DNA from: CAUPWF01 sp963515125
Lineage (GTDB): Bacteria > Bacillota > Clostridia > Lachnospirales > Lachnospiraceae
Assembly: GCA_052116865.1 (NCBI GenBank)
Contig: JBQKKG010000002.1
Location: 62,001 to 126,000 of the forward strand
Length of the DNA: 64,000 nt
Direction: 5' to 3'
The notes beneath the pieces were generated by a model that searched no databases, was not told the origin of the DNA, and was given only the letters and a program-made list of their open reading frames with translations. A program made the position numbers and the translations under genes. Positions 48,317 to 57,705 of this stretch are shown piece after piece; the stretch's first letter is position 1, and the number at the start of each line of letters is the position of its first letter.

Positions 48317-49845
48317 AACATCCTCTCTACCATGCTATCCATCGTTGCTTCTTGTGCAACTGTAACCTGCATTCCATATTTCAAAGCTTCTTCTGCTGTT
48401 TGTTCTCCAATACACATAGCTCGTATGGAACTATAATCTATCTCACCCATAGTTTTCGTGAATCCCGTGACCGTAGAGGCACTGGTAAATGTCACCCAAT
48501 CAATTTCTTTTTGCTCAAACATTTCTCGTATTCGTTCTTTCAAAAAGCCATCGGCCCTGCAGATGGTCTCATAGAGTGGAACATCTACACAAGATATCCC
48601 TTTTTCTAATAAAGGCGGTATTAATTGTTTAGAACCTTCTTGTGCACGTAAAATTGTCACATACGCCTCTTCCTTTACAACTTCTCCTAATACTACTCCT
48701 AACGCATGTGCAGAATATACACTCGGCATTACATCCGCAAATAACCCCCGTTTTTCTAACGCGCGTTTTGTGCCCGCACCAATCACTGCAAATTTTAACT
48801 TAGGATTTCTAGTAATTCTCCTTAAATCAAACTGCAAACTTGTTAATTGTTCAAAAAATATCTCAACACCTGTTGGACTGGTAAAGACCAACCATTCCTC
48901 CTGTTCTCTTTGCTCCATATCTGCTAAGACCTGTTGCAGCAAAACATTGGGTACCAAAGGTTTTGTAATAATAGTAGGTAACTCAATGACAGATGCGCCT
49001 AGTCCCCGTAACTTCTCAGCTAGTGCAGAGCATAATTGCTTTGGTCTTGTAATCAATACTTGCTTCCCTCCAAGTGGACGATCCTCTGCCCAATGAAATT
49101 CATTAGCAAGCTGACATACTTTTCCCACCATAATGATTGCCGGAGTTTGAATTTTTGCCTCTACGGCATCTCGCCATAAATGTTCCACCGAAGAAATAAC
49201 ACGCCTTTGCTTTGCAGTTGTCCCCTTTTCCAATACAGCTGCTGGCATATCCTTTCTCATACCTGCCTGTATTAATTTACTGCAGATTTCATCCATTGCA
49301 GTAATACCCATTAGGAATACTAGAGTGGCATCCATACGAACTAACGCTTCATAATCAATCTCCAAATCTTTTCCACCTTTTGCACGACCAGTTATTACAT
49401 GAAAGGAGGAAGTATAGTCCCTATGTGTAATGGGTATTCCTGCATAAGCTGGCACCGCAATTGCAGAAGTAATTCCCGGAACTATTTCAAATGGAATTCC
49501 CGCTTCTAGCAACAAATCAATTTCCTCTCCGCCTCGTCCAAATACAAAGGGATCCCCACCCTTTAATCTCAACACTTGGTTCCCAGCCTTTGCCTCCTCA
49601 AGTAATATTTTATTAATTTCTATCTGTGGAACTACATGGTTACTTGCACGTTTTCCAACATTAATTCGTTTTGTCTCTACCGGTATCAGGCTTAAAATCT
49701 CTGCACTCACTAATGCGTCATATGCAATTACATCCACACGATCAATGAGTGCGCGCACCTTTACTGTTAATAATTCAGAATCTCCTGGCCCTGCCCCTGC
49801 AATCCATACCTTACCTTCTGTTGTTACATCCTTTTTAATTTCCAT
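48289..49845 (-). CDS. cobA-hemD: Fused uroporphyrinogen-III C-methyltransferase and uroporphyrinogen-III synthase
   Basis: 518-residue fusion that closes hydroxymethylbilane to uroporphyrinogen III and methylates it to precorrin-2. Residues 1-255 are the SUMT domain, with VWIAGAGPGDSELLTVKV, VLRLKGGDPFVFGRGGEE and EIVPGITSAIAVPAYAGIPITHR. Residues 260-518 are the HemD domain, with LITRPKQLCSALAEKLR and VTFTSASTVTGF near the end. It overlaps hemC by 22 bases and the ABC permease by 28. No precorrin-2 dehydrogenase is visible, which suits a pathway in which CbiK may insert cobalt after oxidation by an enzyme encoded elsewhere. Confidence 0.95.
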   Translation of the reverse strand: MEIKKDVTTEGKVWIAGAGPGDSELLTVKVRALIDRVDVIAYDALVSAEILSLIPVETKRINVGKRASNHVVPQIEINKILLEEAKAGNQVLRLKGGDPFVFGRGGEEIDLLLEAGIPFEIVPGITSAIAVPAYAGIPITHRDYTSSFHVITGRAKGGKDLEIDYEALVRMDATLVFLMGITAMDEICSKLIQAGMRKDMPAAVLEKGTTAKQRRVISSVEHLWRDAVEAKIQTPAIIMVGKVCQLANEFHWAEDRPLGGKQVLITRPKQLCSALAEKLRGLGASVIELPTIITKPLVPNVLLQQVLADMEQREQEEWLVFTSPTGVEIFFEQLTSLQFDLRRITRNPKLKFAVIGAGTKRALEKRGLFADVMPSVYSAHALGVVLGEVVKEEAYVTILRAQEGSKQLIPPLLEKGISCVDVPLYETICRADGFLKERIREMFEQKEIDWVTFTSASTVTGFTKTMGEIDYSSIRAMCIGEQTAEEALKYGMQVTVAQEATMDSMVERMLWENTLQKE

Positions 49846-50702
49846 GCTAATTGTTCTCCAAGCTTAATTTCTGAACCTACATTTCCAACCATACTACCTG
49901 TCACTTGTCGTCCAGATTCTTCATTATAATATAAACCAGTCAGATGGATTTGTTCCCCCTTGACCTGTGCAAATGCTGCAATGGGGGAACTGCATCCACC
50001 ATCCAACGCTTTTACAAAAGCCCGCTCTGTCAAAGCCGCCACCATACTTCCCCGATCCTTTAAACACTCCAAATAAGAATGGTCTTCCCTTGCACGCCCC
50101 TGTACTGCCAAGATGCCTTGTCCTGCCGCTGGAATAACTTCTTCTACTTGAAAAATACGTCCAATCACCTCCTGCATTCCTAGTCGACATAGGCCTGCTG
50201 CTGCTAACACCGTTCCATCATATGATTCCATCTCTAATTTTCTCAGCCTTGTCTGCACATTTCCACGAATTCCCTGGAACGTACTATCTGGATATAATTT
50301 TTGTAGTTGCAGTATCCTCCTTGCACTCGAAGACCCAATAATACCATGTTCTGGAATTGCATCTCTCCCTGGCTTATAAATCAATACATCACGTGGGTCT
50401 TCCCTCCTGGTATACGCCAAAATTGGAAGTTCTTGGCTGACGCACATTGGCATATCTTTTAAACTATGCACAGAAACATCGATACGCTCTTCCACCAATG
50501 CTTGATCAAGTTCCTTGATAAATAAACCTTTTCCACCAATCAACTGCAGACTCTGATCTAATATTTTATCACCTGTTGTTTTCATGGTAATGATCTCTAC
50601 TTGCATTTCAGGGTGCGACTTTTGTATACAATCTCTAACGATCTCTGCCTGTATTACCGCAAGTTTACTTTCACGGCTACCAATTCGAATTCTACGTTTC
50701 AT
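49824..50702 (-). CDS. hemC: Hydroxymethylbilane synthase (porphobilinogen deaminase)
   Basis: 292-residue enzyme that joins four porphobilinogens. It has the N-terminal RIRIGSRESKLAV, SLKDMPM and the dipyrromethane-cofactor Cys in LDGGCSSPIAAFA near residue 242. It starts two bases after cbiC ends and overlaps cobA-hemD. hemA, hemL and hemB, which make porphobilinogen, are not in the window. Confidence 0.97.
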   Translation of the reverse strand: MKRRIRIGSRESKLAVIQAEIVRDCIQKSHPEMQVEIITMKTTGDKILDQSLQLIGGKGLFIKELDQALVEERIDVSVHSLKDMPMCVSQELPILAYTRREDPRDVLIYKPGRDAIPEHGIIGSSSARRILQLQKLYPDSTFQGIRGNVQTRLRKLEMESYDGTVLAAAGLCRLGMQEVIGRIFQVEEVIPAAGQGILAVQGRAREDHSYLECLKDRGSMVAALTERAFVKALDGGCSSPIAAFAQVKGEQIHLTGLYYNEESGRQVTGSMVGNVGSEIKLGEQLAWKLKRM

Positions 50703-50704
50703 TC

Positions 50705-51349
50705 CTACCGCTCCTTACTTAATTTGTATAGCAATGCATTGCAGATGGCTGCTGCTACATTGCTCCCACCTTTACGCCCACGGGCCACTATATATGGTAC
50801 TCCGGCCTTCATAATTAACTCTTTTGATGGTATTACATTTACAAAACCCACCGGAACACCAACCACCAACTTTGGCATAATTTTCCCTTCCATAATTAAT
50901 TCATATAACCGAATTAGCGCTGTTGGGGCATTACCAACTACAATAATTAAATCTTTATCCAGACTAGCGGCTTTTTCCATGCATATTGCAGATCTCGTAG
51001 TGTTACGCCGCTTTGCTTCTAACGCAACATCTTCATCGGCTATAAAGCAATAAACTTCTGACCCAAATTTGGCTAGCGTTCGTTTGTTAATTCCTGCTTT
51101 TGCCATCTGTGTATCTGTTACAATACAGGCACCGTTCTCAAGTGCCTCTAATGCCAAATCTATTGCATCTTCTGAAAATGTAAGCGTATCCGCATATTCA
51201 AAGTCCGCAGATGTATGGATCACTCGCTTAATGATATCCACTTCTTTCGTTGGAAATGTTCGTTCTCCTAATTCATCGGTAATCAATTCAAAGCTTCTCG
51301 CTTCAATCTCTTCTGGCAAGAGATGTTCTAATTCTATTTTTTGATTCAT
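50705..51349 (-). CDS. cbiC: Precorrin-8X/cobalt-precorrin-8 methylmutase
   Basis: 214-residue enzyme that shifts a methyl group to form (hydrogeno)cobyrinic acid. It has EIEARSFELITDELGE at the N-terminus, the catalytic His in RVIHTSADFEYADTL, and AKAGINKRTL, then the VGVPVGFVNVIPSKE motif near the C-terminus. It lies between cbiP and hemC. Length is normal for the family. Confidence 0.95.
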   Translation of the reverse strand: MNQKIELEHLLPEEIEARSFELITDELGERTFPTKEVDIIKRVIHTSADFEYADTLTFSEDAIDLALEALENGACIVTDTQMAKAGINKRTLAKFGSEVYCFIADEDVALEAKRRNTTRSAICMEKAASLDKDLIIVVGNAPTALIRLYELIMEGKIMPKLVVGVPVGFVNVIPSKELIMKAGVPYIVARGRKGGSNVAAAICNALLYKLSKER

Positions 51350-51380
51350 TCTTTTTCTCCATATTTATTGATTTCTTGCA

Positions 51381-52901
51381 CTAATCCATACCCATTTCTA
51401 GAATACGATAGATATGTTCCATATTCAAGTGCTCTCGGATGACCTTTGCCAACTCATTATACTGAATTTCTTTGTATGCCTTAATATCAAGTGCCTTCAC
51501 GTCCTCTATAGGATACCCCTTTTTTTCTAAAAGTGCGGTTACAATCTCTTGTACTACCTTAGAATTGTCGAATATCCCATGCACATAAGTTCCATACACG
51601 TTTCCATATGCCGTACCATCCGTTTTCCATACATTCATGCCATCTGCCCTTTGTTCCTCTAATCCGGTAAAAATTTTACTTCCAGTTTGAGCTTCCGATA
51701 TACCCATGTGTATCTCATAACCTTCGATTTCTATTCCGTGTAGGGATTCAAATATACCGCCTATCTTTCGTATTGCTCCATGCACCCTTGTTCTTGTTTT
51801 CTCTGGATAAAAAGTTGTATGAATAGGCAACAACCCCATTCCTTTTAAAGTTCCCTGATATTCTATTTCTTGTGGATCGTATATACTTTGACCAAGCATT
51901 TGATATCCACCACATATACCAATGATGGGTCCCTCTTTTTGCGCATGTTGTAATATCTTGGCTTCAATCCCACTTTGTCTCAACCATAATAAATCTTCCA
52001 TCGTATTCTTAGTACCCGGTAAAATCACCATATCTGGGTTGCCAAATTCCCCTGCTGCTGTAATATATCTTACCGATACTTCTTCCATATATTCAAAAGG
52101 ATTAAAATCCGTAAAATTTGAAATACGCGGAAGCTTTATAATTCCTATTTCTACCAATCCCTTTGTGTTCTTTTTTATGAATCTTTCTGACAAACTGTCC
52201 TCATCATCAATATCCAAATAGAAATATGGTATCACCCCTTGAACTTTCACTCTGGTCCTCTGCTCCAACATATCAATCCCTGGCTCTAATATGGTTCTAT
52301 CACCCCGGAACTTATTGATAATGGTTCCCTTTATTCGTTCTCTTTCCTCTGGTTCTAAAAGTTCTAGTGTTCCAACAATCTGTGCGAATACCCCGCCTCG
52401 GTCAATATCACCAACTAAAAGAACAGGAGCATTTGCTAACTTTGCCATTCCCATATTTACAATATCTTCACTTTTAAGATTGATCTCCGCCGGGCTGCCT
52501 GCACCCTCTATTACAATGATGTCGTATTGATCATCCAATTGTTTATACGCATTCATGATTGTTGGAATATAGTCTTTTTTTCGCTTCCAATATTCCGTTG
52601 CTGACATGACTCCTGTTACTTCTCCATTTACAATGACCTGAGATCCAGTGTCATTGGTTGGTTTTAATAGTATGGGATTCATATGGACTGTAGGCTCAAT
52701 TCCTGCCGCTTCTGCCTGCATTACTTGAGCTCTTCCCATTTCCAGCCCATCCCCAGTTATATAAGAATTAAGAGCCATATTTTGGGACTTAAATGGTGCT
52801 ACTTTATAACCATCTTGTTGAAAAACACGACAAAGACCTCCAACGAGAATACTTTTACCCACATTTGACATCGTTCCCTGTATCATAATTGACTTGGCCA
52901 T
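51381..52901 (-). CDS. cbiP: Adenosylcobyric acid synthase (glutamine-hydrolysing)
   Basis: 506-residue amidase that adds four amide groups to the corrin. The N-terminal P-loop-like GTMSNVGKSI is near residue 10. A C-terminal class I glutamine amidotransferase domain has its nucleophile Cys in IIGICGGYQMLG and catalytic His in GTYVHGIFD. ATG 52901 is chosen because GGAGG lies eight bases upstream. It overlaps the end of cobD by 47 bases. Confidence 0.96.
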   Translation of the reverse strand: MAKSIMIQGTMSNVGKSILVGGLCRVFQQDGYKVAPFKSQNMALNSYITGDGLEMGRAQVMQAEAAGIEPTVHMNPILLKPTNDTGSQVIVNGEVTGVMSATEYWKRKKDYIPTIMNAYKQLDDQYDIIVIEGAGSPAEINLKSEDIVNMGMAKLANAPVLLVGDIDRGGVFAQIVGTLELLEPEERERIKGTIINKFRGDRTILEPGIDMLEQRTRVKVQGVIPYFYLDIDDEDSLSERFIKKNTKGLVEIGIIKLPRISNFTDFNPFEYMEEVSVRYITAAGEFGNPDMVILPGTKNTMEDLLWLRQSGIEAKILQHAQKEGPIIGICGGYQMLGQSIYDPQEIEYQGTLKGMGLLPIHTTFYPEKTRTRVHGAIRKIGGIFESLHGIEIEGYEIHMGISEAQTGSKIFTGLEEQRADGMNVWKTDGTAYGNVYGTYVHGIFDNSKVVQEIVTALLEKKGYPIEDVKALDIKAYKEIQYNELAKVIREHLNMEHIYRILEMGMD

Positions 52902-53952
52902 GACTTGCACCTCCACGTTTATAGATTTCTTCCAGTTCCTGTATGATCCTTTTATTCTCTTCAGTGGATTTTACCGCAATACGATAATATCCTTTGCCCA
53001 AACCCTTATAATTACTGCAATCGCGAATTAAAATTCCTACCTCAATAAGCAAAGAATACAAATCATATGGACTTTTTATAAAAATATAATTTGCCTCTGG
53101 TGGAAAATACTGAATGCCTATTCTACTAAGTTCTCTTAGTATATTTGCTCTTTCTCTTTGTATATAATATCTTGATTTCTTCACGAATTCATGCTCTTTT
53201 AAAGCCGCCACTCCAGCTGTCTGTGCTATCAATGATACATTCCAGGGTTGGTGGCACTGCTCCAAACTTCTTATAATACTTATATTTCCCGAAAGCCCAT
53301 ATCCCAATCGAACACCGGGTATGGCATACATCTTTGTAAAGGCTTTTATAATAAATAATTGTTGAAAATCATGCAATTCATCTACCAAAGTTTGTTCCAA
53401 GGGAACATCGAGGAAATCCACAAAACATTCGTCTAACACAAATAGAATCTTCTTCTTTTCACATATATATAAAATCTTTTTTAGTATATCCCGTGGAATT
53501 GTATTTCCTATTGGATTGTTTGGTGAACAGATAAAAATCATATCCAAATCATCTGTAAGGCATTCCATATAATCCGCCGATAGTTGAAACCCATCTTCTT
53601 CCTTTAATGAAAAGTATGCAACATTACAATTTACAGCCTGTAAAGCTTGCTCATATTCCGCAAAAGATGGAGTGATCAAAAGTGCCTTTCTTGGCTTTAT
53701 AGCCAAAACCAACGAATATATAATATCTGCCGCCCCATTACCACAAGTAATAAATTCTATAGGGATTTGTTCCCCTTTTGAGATAGCTGCCTTTAATTGC
53801 CGGCAGGCCACATCAGGGTAATGTCCTACCCGATACAGACAATTTGTCATCGCCTCAATCACATACTCCGATGGTCCAAGTGGATTGATATTTGCAGAAA
53901 AATCAATACTTGTCTCATGAGAATAGATGTCTCCTCCGTGTATATGTTTCAA
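52855..53952 (-). CDS. cobD: L-threonine-O-3-phosphate decarboxylase
   Basis: 365-residue PLP enzyme making aminopropanol phosphate for the nucleotide loop. It has the N-terminal HIHGGDIY and SANINPLGPSEYV, CSPNNPIGNTIP, and the PLP Lys in IIKAFTKMYAIPGVRLGYG. The start is TTG at 53952, about nine bases after GGAGG, and matches the family N-terminus. It overlaps cbiP by 47 bases. Confidence 0.93.
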   Translation of the reverse strand: MKHIHGGDIYSHETSIDFSANINPLGPSEYVIEAMTNCLYRVGHYPDVACRQLKAAISKGEQIPIEFITCGNGAADIIYSLVLAIKPRKALLITPSFAEYEQALQAVNCNVAYFSLKEEDGFQLSADYMECLTDDLDMIFICSPNNPIGNTIPRDILKKILYICEKKKILFVLDECFVDFLDVPLEQTLVDELHDFQQLFIIKAFTKMYAIPGVRLGYGLSGNISIIRSLEQCHQPWNVSLIAQTAGVAALKEHEFVKKSRYYIQRERANILRELSRIGIQYFPPEANYIFIKSPYDLYSLLIEVGILIRDCSNYKGLGKGYYRIAVKSTEENKRIIQELEEIYKRGGASHGQVNYDTGNDVKCG

Positions 53953-53970
53953 ATTTCACTTCCTCCTTAT

Positions 53971-54933
53971 CTACAAAAGTATCATCAGATATCGTAGAAT
54001 ACTAAATACCATAAGACTTAATATAGCCGTTCCATATAATAACTGATTCGCCCTCTTAATATCTTCCATTACCACTGGCTGTAATGCATCTCCAATATAT
54101 TCCTTCTTATACAACTGACCAAAGTAATATGCATCTCCTGCTAGTTGAATCCTTAATGCACCGGCACATACTGATTCCGTCTGTGCTGCATTTGGACTCG
54201 CATGATTGTAACAATCCCTTTGATAAATATAATAAGCATTTCTCCAATCAAATTTTATGAGATAAGACACACACAACATAAAATATGCACTAATGCGTGC
54301 AGGTAAAAAGTTAAATATATCATCTAATTTTGCAGGGATTCTACCGTAATCTATATAAACCTCATTTTTATATCCAACCATAGAATCCATCGTATTTACT
54401 GCCTTATATGCAAATCCCAATACAGCTCCTCCTAACATCATATAAAATAGAGGCGCAACGATTCCGTCTGAAGTATTCTCTGCAATGGTTTCGATTGTTG
54501 CCTTTGTCACCCCTTCTTCTGTCAGACAATGTGTGTCTCTTCCCACAATCATAGAAACAGCACTTCTTGCACCTTTTATATCCTTTTGCTGCAATGCTTT
54601 ATATACTTTCATACTTTCTACTTTTAATGATTTGGTAGCAAGTAATTGATAACACATCACGCTTTCTAATCCATATCGCAATCCAATATGAATTCCTTCT
54701 GCCATATATAATAACAACATGGGAACTATGGTAGATACCAAAATTACAATTATCCACATACATAATCCCGCATATTGCTGTGCTTTCCCTTGCTTTTTAA
54801 CGATTCCCCTTAATCCCTTTTCTAATAAAGTGATCAGACCTCCTATGAGCCGTACTGGATGATAAAGCCATCTTGGATCCCCGATGATGAGGTCCAGTAT
54901 AAAACCTGTAATACATGCCAATAACGAAATCAT
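53971..54933 (-). CDS. cbiB: Adenosylcobinamide-phosphate synthase
   Basis: 320-residue inner-membrane enzyme joining aminopropanol (phosphate) to adenosylcobyric acid. Motifs are LDLIIGDPRWLYHPVRLIG at the N-terminus, IVGRDTHCLTEEGVTKATIETIAENTSDGIVAP (in two parts) in the middle and NAAQTESVCAGAL later. It overlaps the phosphatase gene by four bases and lies about 18 bases upstream of cobD. Confidence 0.95.
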   Translation of the reverse strand: MISLLACITGFILDLIIGDPRWLYHPVRLIGGLITLLEKGLRGIVKKQGKAQQYAGLCMWIIVILVSTIVPMLLLYMAEGIHIGLRYGLESVMCYQLLATKSLKVESMKVYKALQQKDIKGARSAVSMIVGRDTHCLTEEGVTKATIETIAENTSDGIVAPLFYMMLGGAVLGFAYKAVNTMDSMVGYKNEVYIDYGRIPAKLDDIFNFLPARISAYFMLCVSYLIKFDWRNAYYIYQRDCYNHASPNAAQTESVCAGALRIQLAGDAYYFGQLYKKEYIGDALQPVVMEDIKRANQLLYGTAILSLMVFSILRYLMILL

Positions 54934-55532
54934 AATTTATATTCCTCCACGGCTATTTTTTCCCCTAGCTTCCATTTTTTTACATCTATTGTTAATACAA
55001 ACCCACATCCATTTCCAACTTGTCTTTCATAGAATTTCTTCTTCGGATATCCATAGCTCTCCATAATAGCCATAATGGTACCACCATGTACTACAAATGC
55101 TGCCTCTTCTATGTTATGATCTATCAGATAAGAGATTGCTTGTTCAAATCCTGTACGACATCTCTTTTTAAAGCTTTTTACATCTTCTCCCTTTGGAAAT
55201 GCCATTGCTCCATTAGAGGATAACCATTGTTGATACATCTTGTCGTTCTTTAATTCTTCATAATTATGGTTTTCAAATGTCCCGAAATGACACTCCTTTA
55301 GCCCCTCTACCACATATTGTTTTACGTTAGGATAGATATAATCCGCGGTCTGTCTGCACCGTAGCATCGGACTCACTACCACCAAGGGTACAATCGGATA
55401 GGTTTTCTCCCCACACAAATTCCCCTTTTTTATTGGAAGGCAACTACGTTCTAAAGGTTCATCGGTGACTCCTATATATTTCCTTTGCACATTTCCATAC
55501 GTTTGAAAATGTCGAATCATAACTATTTTCAT
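54930..55532 (-). CDS. cobC: Histidine phosphatase, probable alpha-ribazole phosphatase
   Basis: 200-residue histidine phosphatase. The phosphohistidine motif is IRHFQTYGN at residues 6-14 and the second catalytic His is in VHGGTIMA. It overlaps both cobS and cbiB by four bases, and its place in a cobalamin operon suggests removal of phosphate from alpha-ribazole 5'-phosphate or adenosylcobalamin phosphate. The fold is certain; the substrate rests on context. Confidence 0.85.
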   Translation of the reverse strand: MKIVMIRHFQTYGNVQRKYIGVTDEPLERSCLPIKKGNLCGEKTYPIVPLVVVSPMLRCRQTADYIYPNVKQYVVEGLKECHFGTFENHNYEELKNDKMYQQWLSSNGAMAFPKGEDVKSFKKRCRTGFEQAISYLIDHNIEEAAFVVHGGTIMAIMESYGYPKKKFYERQVGNGCGFVLTIDVKKWKLGEKIAVEEYKL

Positions 55533-56284
55533 ATCAGTTTCGCTCCAATTATAATGCCAGTGATCATCACAAGTTCGCAGATTTGCAAAAAGTAACCTGC
55601 TAAATCACCGGTGATTCCCCCAAATTTCTGAATACATATATATCTATGATAAATAAAACTTCCTACGGCTCCCATTACAGCAATTATTCCTAATATAGGC
55701 TGTAAGTAAAGAAGAACTATACTTGTCACAATTAAATAACAGACCATCGTTACCTTCACATGGGTCCGTTGTGCTCTATCTTGAAACGTAGCGGCAAGCC
55801 CCGTATTCTTTGCAAGTGGGAAGCTTACAACAGACAATCCGCTTAGTGCCCTGGAATATACATACACACATGCGATTAACGGTAAAACTTCTTTCGTAGC
55901 TTCGCTCCATATCCCAATATTCCATATCAGGTAAGTGGCACATCCTATGATAGCAAATGCTCCCGCATGTGGGTCTTTTAAAATCTCCAACTTACGCTCT
56001 TTATCCGCATATGAACTCAAGGCATCAATCGTATCTAAAAGACCATCCATATGAATTCCTCCAGTAACAAGAATAGGAATCAACGTCATACAACAGGCAA
56101 AAAAAATCCGCGAAAATCCAAAAATATCTAGAACATTCCCTACCACTAAAATAAATAGCCCAATCATAATACCAATGCAGGGGAAAAAACAAAATGCATA
56201 CCTCATGTTCTTTTCCGTCCACATTATCTTTGGCATAGGAATCTTAGAATACATAGAAAATGCAATGATAAATGCTGAAATCAT
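55529..56284 (-). CDS. cobS: Adenosylcobinamide-GDP ribazoletransferase
   Basis: 251-residue polytopic inner-membrane enzyme that attaches the lower nucleotide loop. The signature is GGIHMDGLLDTIDALSSY, followed by EILKDPHAGAFAIIG, with FGGITGDLAGYFLQ near the C-terminus. ATGA overlaps join it to cbiA and to the phosphatase gene. cobU and cobT, which supply its substrates, are not in the window. Confidence 0.95.
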   Translation of the reverse strand: MISAFIIAFSMYSKIPMPKIMWTEKNMRYAFCFFPCIGIMIGLFILVVGNVLDIFGFSRIFFACCMTLIPILVTGGIHMDGLLDTIDALSSYADKERKLEILKDPHAGAFAIIGCATYLIWNIGIWSEATKEVLPLIACVYVYSRALSGLSVVSFPLAKNTGLAATFQDRAQRTHVKVTMVCYLIVTSIVLLYLQPILGIIAVMGAVGSFIYHRYICIQKFGGITGDLAGYFLQICELVMITGIIIGAKLI

Positions 56285-57648
56285 TCTCCCTGACTCCTCT
56301 CACATGCTTGAACAAATCTACAAGCTAGTGTTGGATTCGACAGATAATAGAGATGCGGAAAGCCTGCCAATACTTGATCCTTTATCTGATAACACTTCCA
56401 AGAACGGTTGCCCGTTGGTTTCTTTGCCATATAAGCATTTCCCACATTTGTACTGTCCCAATAGTGGAACTCATGGCCACAAATAACGTCTCCTTTATCC
56501 TGAAGAAAATTATTCTCTAGGGCTTCTAGCTCCACATAGCCGAACCGAGATAAGCGTTGAGTTTTTAAACTCGTTCCTTCTAAATATCCTACCATATCAT
56601 ATTTGTTACCGTCGGCACCTTCCATCTCCTGTTGTAAATACATAAATCCTCCACATTCCGCAAGACAAGGCATACCTCCTTCTAACGCTTTAGCAATACT
56701 TTTTTTCATTTTTTGATTCCTTGCTAATTCTTTTGCATGAAGCTCTGGGTACCCTCCTCCTAATAGCAAGCCATGCAGTTCTTGTGGCAATTCCGTATCT
56801 TTCAATGGACTAAAATAAACCAATTCACATCCCAAACGCTCCAAATACCTTAAGTTATCTTTATAATAAAAACAAAATGCTTGATCATAGGCAATACCAA
56901 TGCGAATCTTCCGGATGTTATCTTTGACATGTATTGCCTGCTCTCTTACTGGAAGATCCACCGTTTTATTTGCCATCTGTATCAAGCGTTCTATATCCAG
57001 GTGTTCCTCAACTATATTACCTAAATACTTCATCTGTTCTTGAAGCATTGGTATCTCTAATGGGGTCACTAGACCTAGGTGTCTGCTTTCTAGCCGCAAC
57101 TTCTCAAGCTTAGGGATATGACCAATCACTACAATATTTAACTGCTGTTCAATGATTGGTTTCACCCGTTCACAAAGACTTTTACTAATGCCATTTAAAA
57201 TAACTCCCTGAATCTTGCTATCTTCTTGAAATTCTATAAGCCCTTTTAATATAGGAACAATCGTGAACCCCATTCCTTTGCAATTCAGAACTAGAATGAC
57301 TGGCGTATCCGTGATCCTTGCAATATCGTAAGAGCTACCCTTGGTAGCATCTAGTGCCATACCGTCATAATACCCCATAACACCTTCGATTACTGCCATC
57401 TCTGCATCTTTTGCATGATTTGCAAGTACCTCATTTACCATCGTATGATCACAAAAAAAAGAGTCCAAATTATTGGAGCTAATATGAAGTACTGATTCAT
57501 GAAACATAGGGTCAATATAATCTGGCCCACATTTGCTGGCAGTAATCTGATACCCTCGTTGTTTTAATGCCTGCAAAATGCCGCATGTGACTGTTGTCTT
57601 TCCACTTCCACTTGCCGTTCCTGCAATTAATATTCTTGGCAGCTTCAC
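56281..57648 (-). CDS. cbiA: Cobyrinate a,c-diamide synthase
   Basis: 455-residue ATP-dependent amidase, first amidation of the corrin ring. The N-terminal P-loop is AGTASGSGKTTVTCG, EGVMGYYDG follows, and the glutaminase Cys is in MPCLAECGGFMYL, with GHEFHYW near the C-terminus. It shares an ATGA overlap with cobS; a 57-base gap separates it from cbiET upstream. Confidence 0.96.
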   Translation of the reverse strand: MKLPRILIAGTASGSGKTTVTCGILQALKQRGYQITASKCGPDYIDPMFHESVLHISSNNLDSFFCDHTMVNEVLANHAKDAEMAVIEGVMGYYDGMALDATKGSSYDIARITDTPVILVLNCKGMGFTIVPILKGLIEFQEDSKIQGVILNGISKSLCERVKPIIEQQLNIVVIGHIPKLEKLRLESRHLGLVTPLEIPMLQEQMKYLGNIVEEHLDIERLIQMANKTVDLPVREQAIHVKDNIRKIRIGIAYDQAFCFYYKDNLRYLERLGCELVYFSPLKDTELPQELHGLLLGGGYPELHAKELARNQKMKKSIAKALEGGMPCLAECGGFMYLQQEMEGADGNKYDMVGYLEGTSLKTQRLSRFGYVELEALENNFLQDKGDVICGHEFHYWDSTNVGNAYMAKKPTGNRSWKCYQIKDQVLAGFPHLYYLSNPTLACRFVQACERSQGE

Positions 57649-57705
57649 TCGTACTCCTCCTCTTCCTGATCGTACATAATCTCTCTATTTCTACAACGTA
57701 TTCTC

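Noticed and set aside
50610..50630. A perfect TTTGTATACA site like the GntR operators
   Set aside because: It lies within the hemC coding region with no promoter nearby; most likely a chance occurrence. It also warns that single sites have limited weight.
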